Positions 17,654 through 24,992 of a stretch of DNA of 64,000 nt are shown here, one piece after another. The position numbers were made by a program, and so were the translations under genes. The notes beneath the pieces are model-generated. The model searched no databases. It was not told the DNA's origin and saw only the letters and a list, made by a program, of their open reading frames with translations. The DNA is from an uncultured Eubacteriales bacterium (GTDB taxonomy: Bacteria > Bacillota > Clostridia > Oscillospirales > Oscillospiraceae), in assembly GCA_900545815.1 (NCBI GenBank), contig URAM01000001.1, positions 124,001-188,000 of the forward strand, written 5' to 3'. Each line of letters starts with the position of its first letter. Within the stretch, counting starts at the first letter, position 1.

Positions 17654-17683
17654 AAAAAAGGCAGCTTTTTAGCTGCCTTTTTT
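17654..17683. terminator. Bidirectional terminator, cysteine hydrolase / recombinase
   Basis: AAAAAAGGCAGCT / AGCTGCCTTTTTT with TTTT loop. It overlaps the last codons of the minus-strand recombinase gene. Confidence 0.9.
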
Positions 17684-18640
17684 CTGCCGTGCGTCCGAGA
17701 GCGGATTGGCCCTGGCGGCAATTTTCAGGTCATCGCTGGAGATGTGGGTGTAGATCTGGGTGGTGTTCAGGTGGTCGTGTCCCAGCACCTCCTGTAAGGT
17801 GCGCACATCCACGCCGTTTTGCAGCATCAGCGTGGCCGCCGTGTGGCGGAGCTTGTGGGCGGAGTACTTGCTGGCGTCCAGACCGGCGGTGAGCAGGTAT
17901 TTTTTTACCATTTTATGGACACCGGCTCGGGTGATGCGTGTCCGCCGATTGGAGACGAACAGCGCCGGTTCATGTTGAAGGGACAGCATGGCACGCACGG
18001 TCAGATAGGACTCCAACGCAGCCTTGCAGCCGTCGTTTAGATACAGGATGCGCTCTTTGTTGCCTTTGCCCAGCACCCGAATGGTGTCACCCTGGATGTC
18101 GGACACATTCAAGTTCACCAGCTCGGAGATCCGCAGGCCGCAGTTCAAGAAAAGCATCAGGATGCAGTAATCCCGCTCCTTGTTTTTGCCCTGGACGGCG
18201 TCCAGCAGCGCCAGGGATTCCTCCAAGGTCAGATAGCGCGGCAGCGTTTTCTTCATCCGCGGCGAATCCAGCTCCTGCACCGGATTTTCCTCCAGCAGGT
18301 GGGCTTTGCTGGTCAGATAACGGTAGAAGGAACGGATGGCAGCGATCTTACGGGCGAGGGATGCGGTGTTCAGCTGGCGCTCTCGGCTGAGGAAGATGAG
18401 ATAGTCGTAGATCTCACTCAGGGACACGGAGCCCACCAGCTCCAAGTCCACATCAGCGATGGAGATGCTGTCCCACGGGGTGTCCGGTGGAACGAGCCCA
18501 CGGCTGCGCTTCAAGTATCGGAAGAAGGTGCGCAGGTCTAAGAAGTATTCATCGACGGTTTTGGCCGAATGAGCCTTGACCGTCTCGTGGTAGGACAAGA
18601 AGTCTTTTAGGATGGTGGGTGCGTTGGATATGGTGCTCAT
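17669..18640 (-). CDS. Tyrosine recombinase, Xer-like
   Basis: 323 residues from the ATG at 18640 (AAAGGA upstream; the longer frame lacks an SD). N-terminal SAM-like DNA-binding domain, then a catalytic domain with Arg in NCGLRISEL, His-x-x-Arg in HKLRHTAA, His in GHDHL and nucleophile Tyr in TQIYTH. It is about 30 residues longer than the XerD of this window (55320) owing to an insertion near residues 55-80, a layout reminiscent of XerS-like single recombinases. A dif-like palindrome lies 41 bases upstream. No phage or conjugation genes are nearby, so it is not obviously an integrase of a mobile element. Confidence 0.85.
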   Translation of the reverse strand: MSTISNAPTILKDFLSYHETVKAHSAKTVDEYFLDLRTFFRYLKRSRGLVPPDTPWDSISIADVDLELVGSVSLSEIYDYLIFLSRERQLNTASLARKIAAIRSFYRYLTSKAHLLEENPVQELDSPRMKKTLPRYLTLEESLALLDAVQGKNKERDYCILMLFLNCGLRISELVNLNVSDIQGDTIRVLGKGNKERILYLNDGCKAALESYLTVRAMLSLQHEPALFVSNRRTRITRAGVHKMVKKYLLTAGLDASKYSAHKLRHTAATLMLQNGVDVRTLQEVLGHDHLNTTQIYTHISSDDLKIAARANPLSDARQKKGS

Positions 18641-18680
18641 AGGCTCAGGTTCCTTTATATGATGATAGACAGATGCCCCG

Positions 18681-18710
18681 AAGTCAACAAAATTTTTATT
18701 TTGTTGACTT
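18681..18710. other. Perfect 30-bp palindrome with dif-like 11-6-11 geometry
   Basis: Arms AGTCAACAAAA (18682-18692) and TTTTGTTGACT (18699-18709) around the 6-bp centre TTTTTA, with one more paired base on each side. The right arm matches the Firmicutes XerD arm TTATGTAAACT at 8 of 11 positions. It sits directly upstream of the Xer-like gene. Alternatively it could be an operator, or two opposed -35 elements (TTGACT). Confidence 0.6.
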
Positions 18711-18840
18711 TTATATTTCCGCCTTTTTGCTGCGTCTCCACGTTCCCCCAGGCATTGTCCTGCCAGACAGCCTGGTTTGAGAACCGTGTTTATCAATGGG
18801 TTTTCAGTTGGAATACTGTATGGCGAATGTTTTGGCGGAC

Positions 18841-19056
18841 TCACTCGGACGCACGCCGCTGGATGCCCGTCCAACTGTTGGTGACGCAACGGGTGGGCAT
18901 ACGCTTGATGCGCTGGGTCACATCTCGGAGGGCGGCGTTATAGGCGTCAATCTCCGCCGAAGTGCAGAATCGGTCGTACTGGGTGCCAGCGTCCCGCATC
19001 CACTCTAGCTGCGCCAAAAGCGCCCCTTTGTCAATAAATGCGCCGTTGTTGGCCAT
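18841..19056 (-). CDS. Hypothetical protein, 71 aa
   Basis: Starts at the ATG at 19056 behind a strong GGGGAGG site and is served by a very good promoter (19161-19189). Mixed charge, predicted helical, with Trp/Tyr in the first third, two Cys, and a basic C-terminus (QRRASE). No signal peptide, membrane segment or known family recognised. It lies between two copies of a 15-base sequence shared with the dif-like palindrome, and upstream of the recombinase on the same strand. Function unknown. Confidence 0.6.
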   Translation of the reverse strand: MANNGAFIDKGALLAQLEWMRDAGTQYDRFCTSAEIDAYNAALRDVTQRIKRMPTRCVTNSWTGIQRRASE

Positions 19057-19098
19057 AGGATTCCTCCCCTTTCCAGGAGCAATCATCCCAAATGTCAG

Positions 19099-19113
19099 AT
19101 TTTGTTGACTTTT
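19099..19113. repeat. Second copy of the dif-like right arm
   Basis: ATTTTGTTGACTTTT, identical to 18698-18712, 401 bp apart in direct orientation and flanking the 71-aa gene. The left side of this copy (TCATCCCAAAT) does not pair well, so it is at most a half-site. Confidence 0.55.
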
Positions 19114-19160
19114 TCTCTCAGCGGGAAACGGACGGCTGCTCACCGTCCACGCTTCCCTTC

Positions 19161-19189
19161 ATTATAATATAACACGCCCGCTCGGTCAA
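19161..19189 (-). promoter_or_regulatory. Sigma-A promoter of the 71-aa gene
   Basis: Minus strand TTGACC, 17-bp spacer, TATAAT. The leader of about 100 bases contains the half-site at 19099. Confidence 0.82.
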
Positions 19190-19199
19190 CACTGAGCCA

Positions 19200-20570
19200 T
19201 CAGATCCCGTTGCGCAGCAAATCCAGCGCCTCTCGGATGTTCTTCACCGGGATCAGCCGCAGTCCCGGCAGCTCCGGCAGTTTCCGGCTGTTCCGTGCTG
19301 GCAGCATACACTGGGTGAATCCCAAGCGATGTACTTCAGCCAGTCGCTGATCTAGGCCGTTCACCGTTCGCAGCTCACCGGTCAGCCCCACTTCCCCGAT
19401 GGCCGCCAGCTCGTCCGGCACCGGTCGGCCGCTCATGCTGGACGCAACCGCCAAAATGGTGGCCAAATCCGCCGCCGGTTCTCCCAGGCTCAGGCCGCCG
19501 ATGACATTGATGTAGGCGTCATGACCGCCCACGTTGAACCCGCCTCTTTTTTCCAGCACTGCCAGCAGCAGCATGGCTCGGTTGTAGTCCACCCCGTTGC
19601 TGGTGCGTCGGGGCGATGCGAACCCAGAGGGTGCTACCAACGCCTGCACCTCTGCCAGCACCGGCCGCACCCCTTCCATCACGCAGGTCACGCAGGTGCC
19701 CGGCGTGCCGGTGGGGCGTCCGCTCAGGAGCATTTCCGATGGGTTTGGCACTTCTGCCAGACCCTTGTCCAGCATCTCAAAGACGCCGATTTCGTTGGTG
19801 GCGCCGAACCGGTTCTTCACCGCTCGCAAAATCCGATAGGACTGGTGTGCCTCCCCCTCGAAGGTCAGCACGCAGTCCACCATGTGTTCCAGCACCTTGG
19901 GGCCGGCGATGGAGCCTTCCTTGTTGATGTGACCGATGACGAACACAGTGATGCCCGCCCCCTTGGCCAGCTCCATCAGCGCCATGGTGCACTGCTTCAC
20001 CTGGGCGATGCTGCCGGGCATGGAGTCGGATTTATTGGTCAGAATGGTCTGCATGGAGTCCACGATCAAGATCTGCGGCTTGACCTCCTCCACTGCGTCC
20101 AGAATGGTTTCCAGGTTGTTTTCCGCCAGAATATAAAGATCCTTACAGCGGATGTCCAGCCGGTCGGCACGGAGTTTGATCTGTCGGGCGGATTCCTCAC
20201 CGGAAACATATAAAACGGTGGTAAACTGGCTCAAATGGTCGCAAATCTGCAACATCAGCGTGGATTTCCCGATGCCAGGCGCACCGCCGATGAGCACCAG
20301 AGAACCCTGAACGGCGCCGCCGCCCAGCACATGATCCAGCTCCCCCATGCCGGTCTGGAAGCGCAGCTCCTCCGAGTCCTCAATCTCACTGAGCCGCTTA
20401 GCCTGGGGGCGGCTGTGCAGACCGCCTACGGCGGGTCTGGCACTGCCCCGCACCCGTTCGGAGGGCTGCTCCACGATGGTGTTCCAGTTGCCGCAGATGG
20501 GACAGCGCCCCTGCCATTTGGGGAACTCGTTGCCACATTCGGTGCAGAAAAAGATGGTCTTTGCTTTCAT
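19200..20570 (-). CDS. radA: DNA repair protein RadA
   Basis: Branch-migration ATPase assisting RecA-mediated recombination. 456 residues from the ATG at 20570 (a GTG three codons earlier is possible). N-terminal Cys4 zinc finger (CTECGNEFPKWQGRCPICG), P-loop GGAPGIGKSTL, the RadA-specific KNRFG motif, and a C-terminal Lon-protease-like domain. Ends 143 bases short of the 71-aa gene and starts 22 bases from cwlD, probably as one operon with it. Confidence 0.96.
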   Translation of the reverse strand: MKAKTIFFCTECGNEFPKWQGRCPICGNWNTIVEQPSERVRGSARPAVGGLHSRPQAKRLSEIEDSEELRFQTGMGELDHVLGGGAVQGSLVLIGGAPGIGKSTLMLQICDHLSQFTTVLYVSGEESARQIKLRADRLDIRCKDLYILAENNLETILDAVEEVKPQILIVDSMQTILTNKSDSMPGSIAQVKQCTMALMELAKGAGITVFVIGHINKEGSIAGPKVLEHMVDCVLTFEGEAHQSYRILRAVKNRFGATNEIGVFEMLDKGLAEVPNPSEMLLSGRPTGTPGTCVTCVMEGVRPVLAEVQALVAPSGFASPRRTSNGVDYNRAMLLLAVLEKRGGFNVGGHDAYINVIGGLSLGEPAADLATILAVASSMSGRPVPDELAAIGEVGLTGELRTVNGLDQRLAEVHRLGFTQCMLPARNSRKLPELPGLRLIPVKNIREALDLLRNGI

Positions 20571-20592
20571 CGGTGTCACTCGCTTCCGTTGG

Positions 20593-21288
20593 TCAGCCGG
20601 TCAGGTAGGCGCTCATAAGCACCATGGCCAGCTTGGTCTGATAGTCCTCCTGCTGCAGCAGCTGATCCTCCCTAGGGTTGGACAAAAACCCGCACTCCAC
20701 CAGGATGGCACGGCAGTTGATGTGGTTCATTAAATAGACTTTTTTGGCTATCCTGGTGGCCTCCCGTTTGGGGTCGGTACCCAGAGTCTCCCGCAGCAGC
20801 TGCTGGGTGTGCTGTGCCCATAAGACGCTCTCGCTGTCATTGCGGAAGAACACCTGTGCGCCGCTGGCGGATTTGGCCGAGTGGTTGTTCTGGTGGACGC
20901 TGAGCAGCACCGCCCCCGGCGTCTCGTTCACCAGCGCCGCTCGGTTGTATAGGTCGCTGCGCTTCTTCTCCCGCAGGGTCTTGGCGGAGCTGTCCGCAAT
21001 GGAGGTGTCCGTGTCTCGGGTCAGCTTGGTGCGCACGCCGTACAGTCCGGCCAGCTGGTCTACCTTTAGCACGATGGACAAGTTGATGCCGCTCTCCGGC
21101 ACGCCGGACAAGGACACCGCTCCCCCGTCCTCCCCGCCGTGTCCGGCGTCTAAGATGAGGGTCTGTTGGGGGTACCGAACCCAGGCGGCGGCGGAAGCGG
21201 CAGTGCTGGCCTGCGCCAACTGGAAAATCCAAAAGGATAGGGTCAAAAAGAAAAGCAGACAGAGGAAGAATCGCATCACTTTGTTCAT
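20593..21288 (-). CDS. cwlD: N-acetylmuramoyl-L-alanine amidase, CwlD type
   Basis: Zinc amidase that in spore formers strips peptides from cortex peptidoglycan so muramic-delta-lactam can form, a prerequisite for germination. 231 residues: N-terminal signal anchor (about 5-27), then an Amidase_3 domain with zinc ligands in LDAGHGGEDGG and SVHQNNH and a catalytic Glu in LVECGFLSN. Length and the lack of extra binding domains fit CwlD rather than a vegetative amidase. Confidence 0.9.
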   Translation of the reverse strand: MNKVMRFFLCLLFFLTLSFWIFQLAQASTAASAAAWVRYPQQTLILDAGHGGEDGGAVSLSGVPESGINLSIVLKVDQLAGLYGVRTKLTRDTDTSIADSSAKTLREKKRSDLYNRAALVNETPGAVLLSVHQNNHSAKSASGAQVFFRNDSESVLWAQHTQQLLRETLGTDPKREATRIAKKVYLMNHINCRAILVECGFLSNPREDQLLQQEDYQTKLAMVLMSAYLTG

Positions 21289-21384
21289 GTTACATCACCG
21301 AAACAAGCCTATGCGTTTCCTGTTCATTGTAGCACAAAAAGCCAGGGGTGAGAAGCGCTTTCACGCACGGATGGCGGCGGCGGA

Positions 21385-21392
21385 CATAGAAT
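21385..21392 (+). promoter_or_regulatory. Possible mother-cell sigma -10 element for the cotJ operon
   Basis: CATAGAAT resembles the SigE -10 consensus (CATACAAT) about 60 bases upstream of the cotJAB start. No convincing -35 is seen, so this is a weak candidate. Confidence 0.3.
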
Positions 21393-21450
21393 GGAGGGAA
21401 AACGGTCGAATCTCCGTGCCGTTTCTATTCCAGAGAAAGGAGCGATTGCT

Positions 21451-21918
21451 TTGAGCTGTTGCAAACAACCCACCTCACCGGCGGCGTGCCCCCGCGACTT
21501 TGGCACCATGCCTGACTGCGCGCCGCTGGCGGTTCCCTATGTCCCCTTCCAGCAGACCACTGCATCCAAGTACAGTTCCCAAGAGGCTCTGAGCCAGGGC
21601 ACCTTGTTTCCCGGCCTGAACCTGCCCTTCCACCTGAAGCAGGTGGGGGCGGCGGTGCCCAAAACCCCCCTGACCGAGCTGCAAGCGCTGTGCTTTGTGG
21701 TTCACGAGCTGGGTCTGTACCTGGACACTCACCAGGATGACCAGGAGGCCTTTGCCCTGTTCCAGAAGTACAGCGCCCTGGCCGAGAGCGCCCGTGCCGC
21801 TTATGTGGAGCGCTGCGGCCCTCTGCGCCAGATGGACGCAGCGGCGGATGACCGGTTCACCTGGGTGGATGGCCCGTGGCCCTGGGAGGGGCAAGCTGGA
21901 CAGGAGGTGGAGTGCTAA
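21451..21918 (+). CDS. cotJAB: Fused spore coat protein CotJA-CotJB
   Basis: 155 residues from a TTG at 21451, which has AAAGGAG at 8-base spacing. The first part (about 25-65) is CotJA-like (VPYVPFQ, then EALSQGTLFPGL). The second (about 72-150) is CotJB: LQALCFVVHELGLYLDTH, then CGPL, and the diagnostic WVDGPWPWE close. In Bacillus these are two separate proteins in the cotJABC operon of the inner coat. Here they are one reading frame, with a Cys-rich N-terminus of its own. The next ATG (cotJC) follows the stop with no gap. Fusion is seen directly; whether it is common in related Clostridia is not known to me. Confidence 0.85.
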   Translation: MSCCKQPTSPAACPRDFGTMPDCAPLAVPYVPFQQTTASKYSSQEALSQGTLFPGLNLPFHLKQVGAAVPKTPLTELQALCFVVHELGLYLDTHQDDQEAFALFQKYSALAESARAAYVERCGPLRQMDAAADDRFTWVDGPWPWEGQAGQEVEC

Positions 21919-22090
21919 ATGTTTATCTATCAGAAGAAGCTCCAATACCCCATCAACATCCGCCGCCCCAATCCCAAGCTGGCGTCCGTCATCATCTCCC
22001 AGTACGGCGGCCCCGATGGGGAGCTGGGCGCCTCCCTGCGCTACCTGAGTCAGCGGTACGCCATGCCTTATGATGAGGTAAAGGCTGTTT

Positions 22091-22135
22091 TAACCGATAT
22101 TGGCACAGAAGAATCTGTTCCGGAGAAAGATCAGC
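22091..22135. other. Left attachment site (attL) of the cotJC element
   Basis: Gene side CCGATATTGGCACA, core GAAGAA (22108-22113), element side TCTGTTCCGGAGAA. The element-side TCCGGAGAA is the exact reverse complement of TTCTCCGGA at the right end, giving a symmetric attP when the ends are joined. Confidence 0.8.
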
Positions 22136-22146
22136 CAAGCTGTTAT

Positions 22147-22154
22147 CATATAAG
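22147..22154 (+). promoter_or_regulatory. Weak SigE/SigK-like -10 upstream of the recombinase
   Basis: CATATAAG, 40 bases before the recombinase ATG; no good -35. Read-through from the cotJ promoter is the simpler source of expression. Confidence 0.2.
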
Positions 22155-22193
22155 CACGATTGGCCAATAAAACTACAACAAGGAGGAACTGCC

Positions 22194-23765
22194 ATGCCCT
22201 ACGCAATCTATCTCAGAAAGAGCCGCGTCGACCTAGAAGCGGAAGCCCACGGCGAAGGCGACACCCTGGCCAGGCACCGAAAGACCCTGCTGGCGCTGGC
22301 GGCGGCGCAGCAGCTGAACGTGACCCACATCTACGAGGAGGTGGTCTCCGGCGACACCATCGCCGCCCGTCCCCAGATGCAGCAACTGCTGGCGGACGTG
22401 GATGAGGGGCTGTGGGAGGGCGTGCTGGTGATGGAGGTGGAGCGTCTCGCCCGTGGCGACACCATCGACCAGGGCATCGTCGCCCAGGCCTTCAAGGTCA
22501 CCGACACCAAGATCATCACCCCCCTGAAATCCTACGACCCCAACAACGAGTTCGATGAGGAATACTTCGAGTTCGGCCTCTTTATGGCACGGCGGGAGTA
22601 CAAGGTCATCAACCGCCGCTTGCAGCGTGGCCGCCTGGCGTCGGTGAAGGAAGGCAAATGGGTGGGCAACACGCCGCCCTACGGCTATCGCCGGGTGAAG
22701 CTGGCTCAAGACAAGGGGTTCTGGCTGGAGCCGGACCCGGAGACCGCTCCGGTGGTGCGGAACATCTTCCACTGGTATGTGGAAGGACGCTCCGACGGCA
22801 CAGTCATCCACCCCATGGGCTTGCAGGCCATCTGCACCAAGCTGAACCAATCCGGCATCCCGTCCCCGTCCCGTCAGACTTGGTCAGCCTCTACCCTGCG
22901 GGACTTGCTGCAAAACCCGGTCTACTGCGGCCTCATCCGCTGGGGCTGGCGGAAGCAGCAAAAAACCTACCACAAAGCCACCGGCACCTGGCAAGCCACC
23001 CGCAGCCGCGCCGCCTTCGGGGAATATCCCGTCTATCAGGGGCTCCATGAACCGCTGGTGACCCGCGAATGTTGGGATGCCGCCCAAGCCAAGTTCGCCA
23101 CCCACCCCAGCCGTCCCGGCCCAAAGCAGATGGCGCAGAAGAATCCGTTGGCCGGACTGTGCTATTGCTCCGTGTGCGGCCGTGCCATGGTGCGCAGACC
23201 ATACAAGTCCATTCCGCCCCAACTCATCTGTGCCTACCCCACCTGTCCCACTAAAGGTTCCTACCTGAGCATGGTGGAAGACGCTGTGCTGGAAGCATTG
23301 GAAAACACCCTGAACGAGCTGCGCCTAGGCGCGGATCCCGTCGGCGCTGCCCTGCCCACCGGCGATCGGGAGACGTTGGCCATGGGGCTGGCCGCCCAGG
23401 AGAAGGAGTTGGAACAGGTGCAGGCCCAGCAGAGGAAGCTCTACGACTTCCTGGAGCGTGGCATCTACACCGAACAGGTCTTTTTGTCCCGAAGCGCCAC
23501 CCTGGAAGCCCGCCGAGTGGACGTCCAAGCGCAGATCGACCAGCTCACCCAGCAGCTGGACACCATCGACCGGGCGGAGCGCTCCCGACGAGAGCTGGTG
23601 CCCAAGATCCAGCACGTGCTGGACACCTACCACGACTGCCAGTCCGTGCAAGAGCAACACGCCCTGCTCAAGACCATCCTCCGGCGCATCGAATACGCCA
23701 AAACCACCGGCGGACGCTACCAGCCATCCGATATGCAGATCACACTCTTCATGCACTTGCTTTAA
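22194..23765 (+). CDS. Large serine recombinase of the cotJC element
   Basis: Site-specific recombinase of the SpoIVCA/phage integrase class that would cut at the central dinucleotide of the att sites. 523 residues: resolvase domain with nucleophile Ser10 (AIYLRKSR) and an active-site Arg pair in VMEVERLARG; a recombinase domain (about 150-280) including PPYGYRR; a zinc ribbon (CSVCGRAM, later CAYPTCPTKG); and a Gln/Glu-rich coiled coil (about 400-460). The SD site AAGGAGG is ideal. It starts 23 bases after the truncated cotJC stop, in the same direction, so the cotJ promoter should drive it. That would make its expression sporulation- and mother-cell-specific (inference). All catalytic motifs look intact. 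Confidence 0.95.
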   Translation: MPYAIYLRKSRVDLEAEAHGEGDTLARHRKTLLALAAAQQLNVTHIYEEVVSGDTIAARPQMQQLLADVDEGLWEGVLVMEVERLARGDTIDQGIVAQAFKVTDTKIITPLKSYDPNNEFDEEYFEFGLFMARREYKVINRRLQRGRLASVKEGKWVGNTPPYGYRRVKLAQDKGFWLEPDPETAPVVRNIFHWYVEGRSDGTVIHPMGLQAICTKLNQSGIPSPSRQTWSASTLRDLLQNPVYCGLIRWGWRKQQKTYHKATGTWQATRSRAAFGEYPVYQGLHEPLVTRECWDAAQAKFATHPSRPGPKQMAQKNPLAGLCYCSVCGRAMVRRPYKSIPPQLICAYPTCPTKGSYLSMVEDAVLEALENTLNELRLGADPVGAALPTGDRETLAMGLAAQEKELEQVQAQQRKLYDFLERGIYTEQVFLSRSATLEARRVDVQAQIDQLTQQLDTIDRAERSRRELVPKIQHVLDTYHDCQSVQEQHALLKTILRRIEYAKTTGGRYQPSDMQITLFMHLL

Positions 23766-23779
23766 TTTGTACCCTTACC

Positions 23780-23800
23780 GACAATCCTCCGGAGCAGAAC
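23780..23800 (+). repeat. Internal near-copy of the element's right end
   Basis: GACAATCCTCCGGAGC matches GACAATTCTCCGGAGC of the right end (27525-27540) at 15 of 16 bases, and is followed by AGAAC versus GGAAGAAC. It lies 15 bases after the recombinase stop. It looks like a former or decoy right attachment half-site. Confidence 0.6.
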
Positions 23801-23896
23801 GCTAGCCACCACAGTAGTATTCTTCGTCGTTTCACGTAAAAATCCTACCGGATGAGTGTGTTTTTTATACTGTATGTAGGTTTTGATTGACAAAGG

Positions 23897-23925
23897 TTGA
23901 CAATCTGTGTGGCATTGCATATAAT
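23897..23925 (+). promoter_or_regulatory. Sigma-A promoter of the lipoate cassette
   Basis: TTGACA (23897-23902), 17-bp spacer, TATAAT (23920-23925); the start site falls about 45 bases before the first ligase ATG. Consensus strength implies vegetative expression independent of cotJ. Confidence 0.9.
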
Positions 23926-23977
23926 ATGCGAGACAAAACCTGTGATTTTTATCACAAAGAAAGGCGAGGGTCTGTCT

Positions 23978-24922
23978 ATGCTCACTGTGCAGAATCGTTC
24001 TCACGACCCGTTCTACAATCAAGCCTTTGAGGAGTATGTCTACCAGACATTTCCGGACGAGGATTTCTTTTTTCTCTGGCAGAATGCCCCTGCCGTGGTG
24101 GTGGGCAGCTACCAGAACATCTGTCGGGAAGTCCATGTGGAAGCCCTGCGTCGCCGTGGGATCCCCGTGGTGCGCCGGATGACCGGCGGTGGGACGGTGT
24201 ACCACGATCTGGGGAATGTCAACTACACCTACATCCTGCGAACCAACGGGACGATGAACTATGACCAGGTTCTGTATCCGGTCATCACCGCCCTGAATGC
24301 CATTGGCGTTCCCGCCCGGAAGAATCGGCTCTGCGACATCGCCATCGGCGATCAGAAGATCTCCGGCAGCGCACAGCGGATGACCAAGGGACGGCTGCTC
24401 CACCACGGCACCCTGCTGTTTTCTTCCGACCTGAGCGTGCTGGATCAGATCACCACCCACCGGAAGAACGACTGCTTCCAGAGCCGAGGGACGCAGTCTG
24501 CCATCTGCACCGTGACCAACATCCAAGCACACCTGGCGGAACCCATGACCATCGAGGAGTTTCAGACCCGACTGCTGGCACAGATGGTGCCTGACGGAGG
24601 CCGCCTGACCCTGACGCCGGAGCAGGAAGCCCAGGTTTGCCGTCTGCGGGATGAGAAATACCATAGTTGGGCGTGGACTTGGGGCAAGACTCCTGCGTTC
24701 ACCTATGAGAAAACCGGCGTTTTTGCCGGTGTGCCCATTCGTGCCGCCTACCGAGCCAAGCGGGGCATCGTGTCCGATGCCGAGATCGACTGCGCCGCAG
24801 TAGACGGCGCTCTGGCCGCCCAGCTCCTCAACGGCGCCCGCCTGGATCCGGAGGGATTTGCCGCCAGCTGTCGGCAGCTGGCAGGCGATCAGGCAGATGA
24901 ACTGATGGACTGGCTCATGTAA
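23978..24922 (+). CDS. Lipoate-protein ligase-like protein 1
   Basis: 314 residues from the ATG at 23978 (AAAGGCGAGG upstream). LplA/LipB/BPL fold: RRMTGGGTVYHDLGNVNYTYI carries the full lipoyl-adenylate loop, and Lys in GDQKISGSAQR is the reaction-centre lysine. The C-terminal accessory domain is present but lacks the usual GDFF ending. Ligation of free lipoate via lipoyl-AMP is the likely reaction; octanoyl or lipoyl transfer is the alternative. First gene of a four-gene cassette whose only obvious acceptor is the lipoyl-domain protein 70 bases downstream. Confidence 0.85.
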   Translation: MLTVQNRSHDPFYNQAFEEYVYQTFPDEDFFFLWQNAPAVVVGSYQNICREVHVEALRRRGIPVVRRMTGGGTVYHDLGNVNYTYILRTNGTMNYDQVLYPVITALNAIGVPARKNRLCDIAIGDQKISGSAQRMTKGRLLHHGTLLFSSDLSVLDQITTHRKNDCFQSRGTQSAICTVTNIQAHLAEPMTIEEFQTRLLAQMVPDGGRLTLTPEQEAQVCRLRDEKYHSWAWTWGKTPAFTYEKTGVFAGVPIRAAYRAKRGIVSDAEIDCAAVDGALAAQLLNGARLDPEGFAASCRQLAGDQADELMDWLM

Positions 24923-24992
24923 CCTGTTTTCTCCCCCAATGGGTTGGATAGATTGTAGGTATCACGCGATACAGCAAGAAAGGAAAAAAACA

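Larger units (their letters stand above)
21919..22170 (+). pseudogene. cotJC: CotJC manganese-catalase-like coat protein, 5' fragment interrupted by an element
   Basis: Codons 1-65 read as CotJC: YQKKLQYPI, QYGGPDGELGASLRYL, and VLTDIGTEE. The frame then runs into foreign DNA and stops after 18 unrelated residues. The break lies at the GAAGAA (22108-22113) encoding the Glu-Glu of the conserved TEExxH metal site. The missing 3' part is found intact at 27542-27952. Joining at the shared GAAGAA restores 63+136 = 199 residues in frame (Bacillus CotJC is about 190). The fragment alone lacks most metal ligands and would be inactive. It is better described as a split gene than as a decayed one. Confidence 0.9.

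Noticed and set aside
17669..18640. Integrase of an integrated prophage or plasmid
   Set aside because: No phage, replication or transfer genes nearby; neighbours are housekeeping genes, and the adjacent site is dif-like.
18677..18712. LexA/SOS box upstream of the Xer-like gene
   Set aside because: Arms and spacing do not fit the clostridial or Bacillus LexA motif; an 11-6-11 Xer layout fits better.
21919..22170. cotJC as an ordinary truncated pseudogene
   Set aside because: The missing part exists undamaged 5.4 kb away, and the join is exact and in frame at a shared core beside a recombinase.
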